From NCBI GenBank assembly GCA_002310195.1, contig DBYS01000019.1, forward strand, positions 1 through 48,917: a stretch of DNA of 48,917 nucleotides. Reading direction: 5' to 3'. Positions 1 through 7,918 of the stretch are shown piece by piece. Position numbers and translations under genes: made by a program. The stretch is from Bacteroidales bacterium UBA1180 (GTDB taxonomy: Bacteria > Bacteroidota > Bacteroidia > Bacteroidales > Paludibacteraceae). Within the stretch, counting starts at the first letter, position 1. The number at the start of each line of letters is the position of its first letter. The notes beneath the pieces are model-generated. The model was not told where the DNA came from and made no database searches. It worked only from the letters and a program-made list of their open reading frames with translations.

Positions 1-114
1 GAGCACCGTCCACATCTTCTCGTCCAGTTCGCCTAAGTGGCGAAAATCCTCACCCTTCGCGATATGTACGCGGGTGTTACCACCGATGGTGGTGAATGTC
101 CATTTGTAAGCCAT
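1..114 (-). CDS. Hypothetical protein, N-terminal fragment (runs off window)
   Basis: The minus strand reads from an ATG at 114-112 to the window edge and gives 38 residues beginning MAYKWTFTTIGG and ending near DEKMWTVL. It has no signal peptide and no motif I can assign. It starts 25 bp downstream of the stop of the nucleosidase-like gene on the same strand, so the two are probably co-transcribed from the promoter at 644-675. The rest of the gene lies outside the window, so its length and function cannot be judged. Confidence 0.55.
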   Translation of the reverse strand, partial: MAYKWTFTTIGGNTRVHIAKGEDFRHLGELDEKMWTVL

Positions 115-139
115 ATATTTGTAGTTTTGAGTTAGCAGT

Positions 140-619
140 TTAGAGTTGGGAGTTGCTCACCTCGCGGTACGTGTGCAGCGACAGATTGTCGGACACATAC
201 TTGATTGCGCTCACATCCGTGAAGCCCATGCCGCAGATGTACGCAAGTTCCATGTCGAACACGCAGTCCTTGTAGGGCGAGGCAAGTACAAAATCCGTGT
301 TGGAGTAGCACACCGCTTGCTGCGGGTTCAGCGCGCGGAAGAATAGGTCATCCACAGGCCGGAGAGCCAACACGGGCTCGTCATACTTAAGACTCGGGTG
401 ATGCAACCGCACTTCGGTCACTTCCACCACCGTGCCGATGGCAAAGTTCGCACTGCCGGCATAGCCGATGTTGATCAGCTCGGTGTCACGAGGCAGGTCG
501 CGCAGAGCGTGCATCACGTTCAGCGCACCCACGCCGGTCACGATAATGTTCGTCTCGCCCGGCAGGTACTCCTCCACCAACTTGCGTTCGCTGTCTTCAG
601 CTATCAGAATGGTTCGCAT
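140..619 (-). CDS. Short nucleoside phosphorylase / MTA-SAH nucleosidase-like protein
   Basis: This 159-residue cytoplasmic protein looks like a small member of the PNP/UDP phosphorylase fold. VTGVGALNV (about residues 27-35) and NIGYAGS (about 50-56) match the glycine-rich nucleobase and ribose binding loops. FDMELAYI (E124) matches the ribose-binding Met-Glu motif, and KYVSDN (D144) matches the catalytic aspartate of MTA/SAH nucleosidases. It is shorter than the usual ~230 residues, so substrate and activity are uncertain; cleavage of a purine nucleoside such as S-adenosylhomocysteine is inferred. It has its own promoter (644-675), divergent from thiL. The ATG at 619-617 lies about 25 bp downstream of the -7 box. 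Confidence 0.7.
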   Translation of the reverse strand: MRTILIAEDSERKLVEEYLPGETNIIVTGVGALNVMHALRDLPRDTELINIGYAGSANFAIGTVVEVTEVRLHHPSLKYDEPVLALRPVDDLFFRALNPQQAVCYSNTDFVLASPYKDCVFDMELAYICGMGFTDVSAIKYVSDNLSLHTYREVSNSQL

Positions 620-643
620 GGGTAGTATTTTACTATTCGCCTA

Positions 644-675
644 CAAAGATACAACAATTTTTTGACATTTCCAAA
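644..675 (-). promoter_or_regulatory. Bacteroidetes-type promoter of the nucleosidase-like gene
   Basis: Read on the minus strand, TTTG (675-672) is followed after exactly 20 bp by TATCTTTG (651-644). This matches the Bacteroidetes primary sigma consensus. It drives the gene starting at 619. Confidence 0.8.
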
Positions 676-692
676 TAAATTTATAATTCTTT

Positions 693-724
693 TTTGCATT
701 TATCAAAAAAAAGTCGTATCTTTG
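693..724 (+). promoter_or_regulatory. Bacteroidetes-type promoter of thiL
   Basis: TTTG at 693-696, a 20-bp spacer and TATCTTTG at 717-724. The thiL ATG lies 52 bp downstream, after three or four short near-repeats of the form AAATCACAAATC in the leader. Confidence 0.8.
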
Positions 725-776
725 CACCGCAAATCATAAATTTGAAATCACAAATCACAAATCACAAATCAAAATC

Positions 777-1883
777 ATGCCTCGCACTCCTATATCCGCG
801 TTGGGTGAGTTCGGATTGATCCGCCACCTGACAGCTGACCTCAGCAGCCGCCAACCCTCCACCCTCTACGCCGTAGGCGACGATGCCGCCGTGCTTAATC
901 ATGAGGGCAAACGCACTGTGGTCACTACCGATCTTCTGCTCGAAGGTATTCACTTCAATCTGGAGTATGTCCCGCTGCGCCACCTCGGTTACAAGGCCGT
1001 GGCGGTCAACGTGTCGGATATCTGCGCGATGAACGCTGTGCCCACGCAGATCACGGTCGGTATGGGTGTGTCGTCGCGGTTCGCTGTCGAGGATCTCGAG
1101 GAGCTCTATGCCGGCATACGTGCTGCGTGCGAGCATTATAAGGTCGATCTTGTAGGTGGCGATACCTGCGCGTCGATGAATGGCCTGACGATCGCCGTCA
1201 CCTGTCTGGGCGTGGCGGAGGAACAAGACATCGTCTATCGCAACGGGGCAAAGGTCAACGACCTGATCTGCGTGACGGGTAACCTCGGTTCGGCGTACCT
1301 GGGTCTGCAACTATTGGAGCGCGAGTTGCAGGTGTTCCGCTCAACGCAGCACGGCAACTTGGGCAAGGCCGAGGAGAACAACGATGCTATCCACGAGAAG
1401 TTCGAGGGCCGCGAGTACCTGCTCGAGCGCCAGTTGCGCCCCGAGGCACGGGTGGATATCATCGAGGCGTTGCGTAAGGCGGGAATCAAACCTACGGCTA
1501 TGATGGACGTCTCCGACGGACTGTCGTCAGAGCTCTTCCATATATGTACGCAATCCAAGGTAGGCTGCGATATTTATGAGGATAAACTGCCTATCGACTA
1601 CCAGGCGGCGGCGCTGGCCGAGGAGATGAACCTGAACATCGTGACCTGTGCCCTCAACGGCGGCGAGGATTATGAGCTGCTGTTTACCTGCGATATCCAT
1701 GATTACGAGAAACTTGTGCCGCTCGACGACGTCTATATCATCGGTCACGTCACGGCTGCCGAGTATGCGCCCGGCAAGACTGATCAGCCCTCCAACCTGC
1801 GTCTCATACCGCGCAACGGCAATCCTATGCCGCTCACCGCGCAGGGTTGGAATGCGTTTAGCGACGGAACTCCGCAAGAATAA
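777..1883 (+). CDS. thiL: Thiamine-monophosphate kinase ThiL
   Basis: ThiL phosphorylates thiamine monophosphate to thiamine pyrophosphate with ATP in the cytoplasm, the last step of thiamine cofactor synthesis. The 368-residue product carries the AIR synthase/ThiL signatures in order: VGDDAAVL (about 33-40), TTDLLLEGIHF, NVSDICAMNA with its metal-binding Asp, VGGDTCAS (about 126-133), DVSDGLSSEL and NGGEDYELLFT near the C-terminus. Its length is slightly above the usual 310-350. It is a single-gene transcription unit. Its last 26 bp overlap the 3' end of the convergent rRNA methyltransferase gene. No TPP riboswitch precedes it, unlike the thiamine-type receptor at 29.9-32.2 kb. Confidence 0.95.
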   Translation: MPRTPISALGEFGLIRHLTADLSSRQPSTLYAVGDDAAVLNHEGKRTVVTTDLLLEGIHFNLEYVPLRHLGYKAVAVNVSDICAMNAVPTQITVGMGVSSRFAVEDLEELYAGIRAACEHYKVDLVGGDTCASMNGLTIAVTCLGVAEEQDIVYRNGAKVNDLICVTGNLGSAYLGLQLLERELQVFRSTQHGNLGKAEENNDAIHEKFEGREYLLERQLRPEARVDIIEALRKAGIKPTAMMDVSDGLSSELFHICTQSKVGCDIYEDKLPIDYQAAALAEEMNLNIVTCALNGGEDYELLFTCDIHDYEKLVPLDDVYIIGHVTAAEYAPGKTDQPSNLRLIPRNGNPMPLTAQGWNAFSDGTPQE

Positions 1884-2559
1884 CCGCAGTGGCGATAGCT
1901 ACGTTCAGGCTCTCGTTCGTCGGCTCATCCGGCGGGAACGAGGGTATGCGTAGCGGGTGTGTCACAACCCTGCGAACGGCTGCAGAGAGGCCGTTGCCTT
2001 CGTTTCCCATCACGATCACTCCCGACCGACGGTCGGGTATAGCGCCGGCATCATAGATGCTGCGGCCGTCAAGCAGCGTGCCGTAGATAGGCTCACTGAC
2101 CGCTGCCAGCCATTGAGCCAGATCGGTGTAGTGCACCCTCACTCTGGCCAGCGAGCCCATGGTGGCTTGTACGACCTTCGGGCTGAAACAGTCGGCTGTG
2201 TTCGCCGAGCAGATGATATCGCGTATGCCGAACCAGTCCGCCGTGCGGATGATCGTGCCGAGGTTGCCCGGGTCTTGCACCTCGTCGAGCGCCAGGTACA
2301 GTGTCCCCGGTTGCGGCACGGGACACTGGCCGTGATCGGGCTTACGCAGCACGGCAATGCTGCCCTGCGGCGTACGCAGCGACGACAACCGCTCGATGTC
2401 CTTCCTCGGCGTGTTGTCGGGCGTAAGCAGATGCACCAGCTCGAACGCTCCCCTTAGTTCGCCTATGCACTTGTCGCCTTCGGCTACGAACAGCCCTAAC
2501 TCGTCGCGGTACTTCTTCATGTGCAATTTCTGCAACTGTTTGAGCTCATTTTGGGTCAT
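1858..2559 (-). CDS. SpoU/TrmH-family RNA 2'-O-methyltransferase
   Basis: This 233-residue protein begins MTQNELKQLQKLHMKK and has the SpoU/TrmH layout. A small N-terminal substrate-binding domain (about 1-80) precedes the knotted SAM-binding methyltransferase domain. Motif 1 is DEVQDPGNLGTIIRTADWFG, motif 2 is IVMGNEGNGLS and motif 3 is IPSFPPDEPTNESLNVAIA. These make 2'-O-ribose methylation of rRNA or tRNA the expected role; the exact nucleotide is unknown. The open frame extends far upstream through tamL antisense, but the start at 2559 fits the family N-terminus and sits 28 bp after its own promoter -7 box. It is convergent with thiL, with a 26-bp overlap. Confidence 0.9.
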   Translation of the reverse strand: MTQNELKQLQKLHMKKYRDELGLFVAEGDKCIGELRGAFELVHLLTPDNTPRKDIERLSSLRTPQGSIAVLRKPDHGQCPVPQPGTLYLALDEVQDPGNLGTIIRTADWFGIRDIICSANTADCFSPKVVQATMGSLARVRVHYTDLAQWLAAVSEPIYGTLLDGRSIYDAGAIPDRRSGVIVMGNEGNGLSAAVRRVVTHPLRIPSFPPDEPTNESLNVAIATAVILAEFRR

Positions 2560-2587
2560 ATTTCGCAAGAATGAATGATTTTTCGTG

Positions 2588-2619
2588 CAAAGATACGCAA
2601 AAATTTGTATTTTTGCAAA
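2588..2619 (-). promoter_or_regulatory. Promoter of the SpoU/TrmH methyltransferase gene
   Basis: On the minus strand, TTTG (2619-2616), a 20-bp spacer and TATCTTTG (2595-2588). It interleaves with the divergent tamL promoter. Confidence 0.8.
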
Positions 2620-2635
2620 TAATTTTGTATCTTTG
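2604..2635 (+). promoter_or_regulatory. Promoter of tamL
   Basis: TTTG at 2604-2607, a 20-bp spacer and TATCTTTG at 2628-2635. The expected transcription start (about 2642) is only 5 bp before an in-frame GTG (2647) and 14 bp before the ATG at 2656, so the leader is extremely short. Confidence 0.8.
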
Positions 2636-2655
2636 TATGCCGAATTGTGCGAATT

Positions 2656-4911
2656 ATGTTTTTGTGTGCACGAAAATATGTCATTTACGCCCTTGTGGCA
2701 CTCGTGGGAGTGCTGCTCGCTTCGTGTAATATGACCAAGTTCGTGCCCGAGGACGAACAGCTGCTCTACAAGACGCATATCAATGTCGAAGGTACCCACG
2801 AGGTCACCGGTGCCAAACTCAAGCACTACCTCCGCCAGACGCCTAACACCGAGGTGCTCGGGTTCTGGAAGCTCCAGCTGCACCTCTACAACACCGCACC
2901 GCTCGATACGCTCACCAAGTACCGCAAGTGGGCTACCGGCAATGCCCACAAGATTGGCGAGGCGCCGGTGATCTACGATGCGACCAAGACCGGACAGAGC
3001 ATCGTGCAGATCCGTAAGGCGATGCAGAACGAGGGGTTCTTCCGCGCTACCGTCGATACGGCTACCGTGAGCAAGGACCGCAAGGTCTGGCTGACGTACA
3101 ATGTCCACGCCGGACCCGAATATACGATCCGTAACTACACCATCGATCTGGAGCACCCTGTGCTGCGCGATGTGGCGTACAACACACGGCGGCATCTTGT
3201 GTATTCGGGTATGCGTTATTCCACTCAGGCGCTCGACGACGAGCGCGACCGCATCACCAAACGTATGCGCAACCGCGGCTACTACTTCTTCGACAAGGAG
3301 TACCTCCACTATGAGGCCGACAGCACGTTCAACCGCGAGATCGACGTGCGGCTTCACTTGCATGATTACTTTGCCGATCAGCCCGACTCGGTCAGCGCCA
3401 TCATCTTCCGCCAATACACCGTAGCGCGGGTGTTCGTCCATCAGGATATGAACGAGTTCGACGATGCTTCCGACACCGTTACCCATATGCTCAGCCGCGA
3501 CGGGTTCATCTTCGACTGGCGCGGCAGCAAACTCCTGCGCGAGAAGGTCATCATGCGCCAATGCGAGATTCGTCCGGGCGAGTTGTACAGCGAGCGGCTC
3601 GTAACGAACACCTATGCCAATCTCAACGGTCTCGGACCGGTCAGATACACCGATATTCGCTTTGATGTCATTGCCGAGGATAGCCTGGAGTGCCATATCT
3701 ACCTCTCGCGCAACAAGATGAATAGCGTCTCTGCCGAGATCGAAGGCACGTACTCCAGCGATGCGTGGGGTATCAACGGCAAAGTGTCGTATGCCAATCG
3801 TAATATCTTCCTCGGCGCCGAAGAACTCAAGGTCAGCGGTGGCGCGCAGTACGAGTGGCGGCAGGACGGCGGCAGGGCTATCGAGGTGCGTGGCGAACTT
3901 GGCCTGAGTTTCCCTACACACTGGCGGACGAACCTCATGTACGCTTACCAGAACCGACCCGAGGAATACACGCGCAATATCTTCAATGCCGGACTGTACT
4001 ATACCCTCCATAAGCCGTATAGCCGCTGGACGCACAACTTCAACGTAGTTGACATCAGTTACATCTACCTGCCATATATCTCCGATCGTTTCCGTGACGA
4101 GATCCTTTCGCGCTCGTCGATCCTCAAGTACAGCTACGAGGATCACCTCATCGTCGGCTGGTCGTACTCCGGCAGTTATTCCAACAAACGCATCAACTCC
4201 AACGAGCAGAGTTACGTCAATTTCGGTTACCAGCTCGAGACTGCCGGCAACCTCCTGCACGGCCTTTGTCTCGCTATCGATCCCGAGCGCGACGATCAGG
4301 GCGTCTATACGCTGTTCAAGGTGCCGTATGCGCAGTTCGCACGGGCTAACATGGATTTCTCCTACAACCAACTCCTCGCTACCAACCATCGCCTCGTGTT
4401 CCACGCCGGCATGGGTGTGGCTGTGCCGTATCTGAACTCACGATCGGTGCCGTTCGAGAAACGGTTCTTCTCCGGCGGTGCCAACAGTGTGCGCGGTTGG
4501 CAGGCACGAACGCTCGGACCGGGCACGTTCCGCAGCAACAGCGGTCTGTCCAGCTACGATCTGCAGGTCGGCGACATCCGTCTTGATCTCAACCTCGAGT
4601 ACCGCTGGCGCGTGTGGTCGATCATCGAACTTGCGGCGTTCTTCGATGCCGGCAACAACTGGACGATCCACGACTACGAAGCGCAGCCCGGCGGCGTGTT
4701 CCTCTGGAATCAGTTCTACCGCCAGATTGCCGTAGCCTACGGTGTAGGACTGCGTCTGGACTTCAATATCTTGCTCTTCCGCGTCGATTTCGGTGTCAAG
4801 CTCTACGACCCGAGCCGCCTCAGCGCTGGCACCGAGTGGCGCACCGTGCCTCACGGCCTCTGCTGGCGTGACGACATGACCTTCCACTTCGCCATCGGCT
4901 ATCCGTTCTAA
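2656..4911 (+). CDS. tamL: TamL-type lipidated Omp85 outer-membrane assembly protein
   Basis: This 751-residue protein belongs to the BamA/TamA (Omp85) superfamily. The N-terminus is a lipoprotein signal: a hydrophobic stretch, then the lipobox LASC with Cys24, which is the mark of the Bacteroidetes TamL branch. POTRA-like repeats follow (about 30-330, with text such as FFRATVDTATV and YYFFDKEYLHYEADS). The C-terminal half is a 16-strand barrel with the typical FFSGGANSVRGWQARTLGPG loop, and the last residue is Phe (AIGYPF), as needed for BAM recognition. It probably helps insert or export outer-membrane or surface proteins together with a TamB partner, which is not in this window. The ATG at 2656 is preferred over the GTG at 2647 because it gives a normal signal peptide. 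Confidence 0.85.
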   Translation: MFLCARKYVIYALVALVGVLLASCNMTKFVPEDEQLLYKTHINVEGTHEVTGAKLKHYLRQTPNTEVLGFWKLQLHLYNTAPLDTLTKYRKWATGNAHKIGEAPVIYDATKTGQSIVQIRKAMQNEGFFRATVDTATVSKDRKVWLTYNVHAGPEYTIRNYTIDLEHPVLRDVAYNTRRHLVYSGMRYSTQALDDERDRITKRMRNRGYYFFDKEYLHYEADSTFNREIDVRLHLHDYFADQPDSVSAIIFRQYTVARVFVHQDMNEFDDASDTVTHMLSRDGFIFDWRGSKLLREKVIMRQCEIRPGELYSERLVTNTYANLNGLGPVRYTDIRFDVIAEDSLECHIYLSRNKMNSVSAEIEGTYSSDAWGINGKVSYANRNIFLGAEELKVSGGAQYEWRQDGGRAIEVRGELGLSFPTHWRTNLMYAYQNRPEEYTRNIFNAGLYYTLHKPYSRWTHNFNVVDISYIYLPYISDRFRDEILSRSSILKYSYEDHLIVGWSYSGSYSNKRINSNEQSYVNFGYQLETAGNLLHGLCLAIDPERDDQGVYTLFKVPYAQFARANMDFSYNQLLATNHRLVFHAGMGVAVPYLNSRSVPFEKRFFSGGANSVRGWQARTLGPGTFRSNSGLSSYDLQVGDIRLDLNLEYRWRVWSIIELAAFFDAGNNWTIHDYEAQPGGVFLWNQFYRQIAVAYGVGLRLDFNILLFRVDFGVKLYDPSRLSAGTEWRTVPHGLCWRDDMTFHFAIGYPF

Positions 4912-5032
4912 CCGCTCGCCCTGCGGGCTACTGCTGACTGTCTGTTTTGTTCATTTTGCTCACATGGTATGCGTGTAGTTTCGCGCGCACGTTTACATTT
5001 TTCACTTTTCTGCAAGATTTTTCCCATATCTC

Positions 5033-5063
5033 TTGCATTTTTCATTTATTTTTATTATCTTTG
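5033..5063 (+). promoter_or_regulatory. Promoter of the candidate ncRNA
   Basis: TTG at 5033-5035, a 20-bp spacer and TATCTTTG at 5056-5063. Transcription should start near 5070. No gene with a sensible start follows. Confidence 0.75.
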
Positions 5064-5069
5064 CAAGCG

Positions 5070-5506
5070 GAAATGATTTTATGTCTGGCTTTACGGTCTC
5101 ATATTGGTCTTTTCCGCCGGATCCAATCTACGCCGATCTCCTTCATTGGAGAGGGGTAGAGGGTTTCAGGGCTCCCGACGCGACTGCAAAGTCGTGGTGG
5201 GAAAAAGCGGAAGCATCAATCGCTTTTATGCCACGCGTGGCATCTGCGCGATTTGATTGCTGAACGCGAATTGAAATAGCGTTTATTGACGCTTTGTGTT
5301 TGACAATTCGAAACTTCGCAACTTTCGTCAAAAGGGTCAGAAGCAAAGTGAACAATAGATGCCTATGGGTATGATAGTACCCTGCTTTGCCGTTCATGGC
5401 GGAGCAGTTTGTCATATCGGCGTAGGTTTCCTGTTGTTTATTTGACCCTTTAGGCAATGCGAAGGCCTCGAATTGTAAATAAGCAACTCGAGGTCTGCGC
5501 TTTTTG
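5070..5506 (+). ncRNA. Candidate structured ncRNA, about 437 nt, family unknown
   Basis: The stretch lies between a good promoter and an intrinsic terminator and is full of stem-loops. Stem 1 pairs 5174-5185 with 5190-5201 (12 pairs, one mismatch and two wobbles) around a GCAA tetraloop of the GNRA type. Stem 2 (5212-5261) has outer arms AGCATCAATCGC and GCGATTTGATTGCT around a perfect 16-nt palindrome at 5228-5243. Stem 3 pairs 5299-5304 with 5327-5332. Stem 4 pairs AAAGGGTCA (5331-5339) with TGACCCTTT (5443-5451) and encloses hairpin 5367-5382. GCAAAG (5343-5348) can also pair with CTTTGC (5385-5390). It lacks the hallmarks I would expect of tmRNA, RNase P RNA, SRP RNA or 6S RNA. Function is not known. 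Confidence 0.55.
5458..5506 (+). terminator. Intrinsic terminator of the candidate ncRNA
   Basis: The stem GCG..GGCCTCGA (5459-5471) pairs with TCGAGGTC.GCGC (5488-5500), across a 16-nt loop, and is followed directly by five Ts (5501-5505). Confidence 0.65.
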
Positions 5507-5579
5507 TGTGTATATATGTACACGTGAGCGAGCAGCGATGAATTATGGAGTAGAATCTGTAAAAGACTCCGAAACAATT

Positions 5580-5600
5580 CCGATTAGACTCCGATTAGAC
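5580..5600 (+). repeat. Tandem direct repeat CCGATTAGAC x2 in the operon leader
   Basis: CCGATTAGAC occurs at 5580-5589 and 5591-5600 with an 11-bp period, about one helical turn, 148 bp before the first gene of the 5.7-16.3 kb cluster. A partial third copy (ACTCCGAAAC) precedes them. This could be a regulator-binding site; nothing more can be said from sequence. Confidence 0.4.
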
Positions 5601-5747
5601 CCCAATAAAACCATGATATACTACGTACGGTAAAAAGAAAAAACCAAGATAATTGTAATGGAGAATGCCGAAAAGCCATAAGTGAGTAGGCGAAATACAT
5701 GTATTTAAGAACCGATGCCCGATGGGATATAAGTGGGCGATACTATC

Positions 5748-6551
5748 ATGAAAAAGGTAACGTTAGTAGCAATGGCTCTTCTTTGCAGCGTTGCATTTAC
5801 AAACTGTGCAGCCAAGAAGCCTGTTAAGCCAAAAGTTGATCCGCAGCAGGCGTATATCGACAGCCTGAAACGCGCACAGGAGATCAGGCGTCTCGAACGT
5901 GAGATGGCAGAAGAAGAGGAAAGAGCAAAATTGGAGCATGAGGCTAAGATGGCGCAATTGCGTGCGGAGAAAGAAATAGCAGATCTCAAGACTGCCAATG
6001 CTAAAAATGCGATTGCTATGCGACTTGAACAGAAGTTGCTCATTCCGTGTATAGATGAGTCGTATGACAAACATGGAGAGTATATGGCAGGTTTGGGTAT
6101 CGCCGAAAACCAAATTGATAGAAAAGACGGAGAGTTGGCTGCCAACCGCATCGCAATTGAAGATATTTCCACACGTTATATCGGTACTATTTCCAACGCT
6201 GTTAGCAACTATGCGAAAGATGTCAATACTCGTCAACGGCAGATGATTAAAGAGTCGGAACTTGAAGGCGAGGCTACCGCTATCGGCAAAAAAGCTATAG
6301 ACAAGTATGCGGAAGTTGTATGCCGCGATTTCGGAAAAGGTGTGGAAGGTTATTACACTTGCTATGTGGCAGTACATGTACCTCTTGGTAAAGTTATGAG
6401 TGACTTGGAAAACCAATTACAAGTGTTGCAGGTGGATGCTGATCGTGCACGTTTCCGCGAGTTTGTTGAGAAAGAACTTGGCAAGCAGGCTGCTGAGAAA
6501 GAGGCTGAACAAAAGCAATTGGACGAGCTTCGTCAACAAAACGGTCTCTAA
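5748..6551 (+). CDS. LPP20-like lipoprotein with coiled coil
   Basis: This 267-residue predicted lipoprotein has a signal MKKVTLVAMALLCSVAF ending at Cys20 (FTNC). A charged coiled coil follows (about 40-90, rich in Glu, Lys and Arg). A folded domain (about 100-230) with ANRIAIEDISTRYIG and VCRDFGKGVEGYYTCYVAVHVP resembles the LPP20-type domain. A second short coiled coil ends the protein. The ATG at 5748 is chosen over the in-frame GTG at 5733 because it starts the signal peptide cleanly. One base separates its stop from the next ATG, so it heads an operon with the two genes that follow. It probably sits at the periplasmic face of a membrane; its role is unknown. Confidence 0.75.
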   Translation: MKKVTLVAMALLCSVAFTNCAAKKPVKPKVDPQQAYIDSLKRAQEIRRLEREMAEEEERAKLEHEAKMAQLRAEKEIADLKTANAKNAIAMRLEQKLLIPCIDESYDKHGEYMAGLGIAENQIDRKDGELAANRIAIEDISTRYIGTISNAVSNYAKDVNTRQRQMIKESELEGEATAIGKKAIDKYAEVVCRDFGKGVEGYYTCYVAVHVPLGKVMSDLENQLQVLQVDADRARFREFVEKELGKQAAEKEAEQKQLDELRQQNGL

Positions 6552-6552
6552 A

Positions 6553-6981
6553 ATGAAGAGTAAACAATTATTGTTAATTATTATGGCAATCCTGATGCCC
6601 ACTCTCGGGTGGGCATTGGGAATGCCTAAATGGATAAAGCACCTGCCTCAAGCGGGCAATGATACCTACTATTACCGCGTGACCAAAGCAGACGGGATAA
6701 ATTACGAGGCGGCATACACCAAAGCATTCTCCATGGCGATTCTCGAAAGTCAGTGGAAATTAGGTGTCAAAGTTATCAAAACTGACGATGCGCAAACCAT
6801 TGAGCAGACGCTACAAAAAGATCTCACTCTCAAAAACAGCAATCTAAATCTGCCAATGAATAAGGTGTGCGAATTTGAACAAGCCAGCCCGAATGGTGGT
6901 GTTATCTTGTATTGTCTTTGGCAAGTGGCTATGTATGGTAATGTGAAAGCTGAATTCGAAAATTATTTAGATTGTGAATGA
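6553..6981 (+). CDS. Small exported protein, paralogous to the next gene's N-terminal domain
   Basis: This 142-residue protein has a cleavable signal peptide (MKSKQLLLIIMAILMPTLGWA). The mature part matches the N-terminal half of the next gene's product. Both have a Pro-x-Trp near the start, then TY...V.K.DG.N/EG.N, a conserved NKVCEF, then Leu-Cys/Trp-QVA, a GN..EF and a final Asp-Cys. This suggests duplication of a roughly 120-residue domain related to LPP20-type domains. It lies 1 bp after the preceding lipoprotein gene, and its stop precedes the next ATG by 1 bp. The function is unknown; an envelope role is inferred. Confidence 0.7.
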   Translation: MKSKQLLLIIMAILMPTLGWALGMPKWIKHLPQAGNDTYYYRVTKADGINYEAAYTKAFSMAILESQWKLGVKVIKTDDAQTIEQTLQKDLTLKNSNLNLPMNKVCEFEQASPNGGVILYCLWQVAMYGNVKAEFENYLDCE

Positions 6982-6982
6982 T

Positions 6983-7912
6983 ATGAAGAAGTCTATTCTT
7001 TTGTTGTTGATGAGTGCGTTGACATTGTCGGTATCAGCGCAGATGATGCGTCGGCCTTCCTTTCGACCAGACTGGACGTTTCAAGCACCGATGCCTACTA
7101 ATGGAACATATCTGTTCGTAGTAGAACAAGGTGAAGGTAACACCAAACGCGAAGCGTTGAATATGGCTATAGGTCGAGTGCTACAAAGCACGGCAAATCG
7201 TATCGGTGTAGGCGTATCGACTGACGAGATATATCGAGCAATGGCGACTGGTTCTGATTATGAGGTGATCGCCCGAAACATGAAAATTCCATTTAACAAA
7301 GTATGCGAATTTGCGGTACAAGACACTGTAAAGTACACATGGACGATGTATGTCCTTTGTCAAGTGGCCAAAGCTGGTAACATCAATGTGGAATTTGATC
7401 CTCATGTAGATTGCACCAAGCACGAGCATTTTAAAGAGCTAATGGCTAAATATCAAAAGCAAGAAGAAGATAGGATGGCTGCTATAAAAAAAGCAGAAAA
7501 TAGCCGAAATGCTACAGCTTTGTTAGCGTCAACATTCATTCCCGGATCAGGTCAGATGCTAAAAGGGCACGGAGGAACAGGTGCAGCATTCCTTATCGGT
7601 GAAATTGCGATATTTGGCGGAGGTACTGCTTGTCATTTCCTCGGGGAGGAACAAGTAAAGATCATGAAGGCTACTGGTACTACATATGCTGATTATCAGA
7701 AAGCCAAAAGCGCCAAGAATACATTGGATATAGCTATGTGGACGTGTTTCGGTGTAGGTGCGGCTGTGCATATCGGCAACATGGTTCATGCTTGGTTTGT
7801 CTCGGACAGGCATGCCCCGACTAACCTTACATTTGCACCTGCTCTTATCCAAACAAACGAATACATGACTCCTTCTTACGCCATGGGCGCAGGAATGCAA
7901 ATAAAATTCTAA
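6983..7912 (+). CDS. Exported protein with LPP20-like and DUF5683-like domains
   Basis: This 309-residue protein has a signal peptide (MKKSILLLLMSALTLSVSAQ). The first domain (about 21-145) parallels the preceding small protein, ending FDPHVDC. A short charged coiled coil (about 150-175) leads into a DUF5683-like membrane module with ASTFIPGSGQMLKGHGG and two further hydrophobic segments (about 195-220 and 245-275). The ATG at 6983 is preferred to a GTG at 6974 that overlaps the previous gene. It is tightly linked to its neighbours (1 bp upstream, 6 bp downstream). It is probably an inner-membrane or envelope component acting with the two genes before it; no activity can be assigned. Confidence 0.7.
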   Translation: MKKSILLLLMSALTLSVSAQMMRRPSFRPDWTFQAPMPTNGTYLFVVEQGEGNTKREALNMAIGRVLQSTANRIGVGVSTDEIYRAMATGSDYEVIARNMKIPFNKVCEFAVQDTVKYTWTMYVLCQVAKAGNINVEFDPHVDCTKHEHFKELMAKYQKQEEDRMAAIKKAENSRNATALLASTFIPGSGQMLKGHGGTGAAFLIGEIAIFGGGTACHFLGEEQVKIMKATGTTYADYQKAKSAKNTLDIAMWTCFGVGAAVHIGNMVHAWFVSDRHAPTNLTFAPALIQTNEYMTPSYAMGAGMQIKF

Positions 7913-7918
7913 ACAGAA

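Larger units (their letters stand above)
4912..5747. other. 836-bp gap holding a candidate ncRNA and a repeat-bearing leader
   Basis: No convincing protein gene is seen here. 4912-5030 is AT-rich, with a weak GCCC-TGC-GGGC hairpin just after tamL. 5033-5506 holds a promoter, a structured RNA and a terminator, described separately. 5507-5747 is the leader of the next gene and contains a tandem direct repeat at 5580-5600 but no canonical promoter. A 144-codon minus-strand frame (5143-5577) spans the structured region but shows no protein-like features. Confidence 0.6.

Noticed and set aside
1858..4404. An 848-codon minus-strand open frame running through tamL
   Set aside because: Only its last 233 codons are a real gene (start at 2559). 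The rest is antisense to tamL and shows low-complexity Val/Arg/His-rich text typical of a shadow frame in GC-rich DNA.
5143..5577. A 144-codon minus-strand frame over the structured region
   Set aside because: It has no signal, motif or promoter, and it coincides with RNA-like stems and a plus-strand terminator. Kept only as an alternative to the ncRNA reading.
5733..5747. GTG start for the LPP20-like lipoprotein
   Set aside because: It would add five residues before the signal peptide; the ATG at 5748 gives a normal signal.
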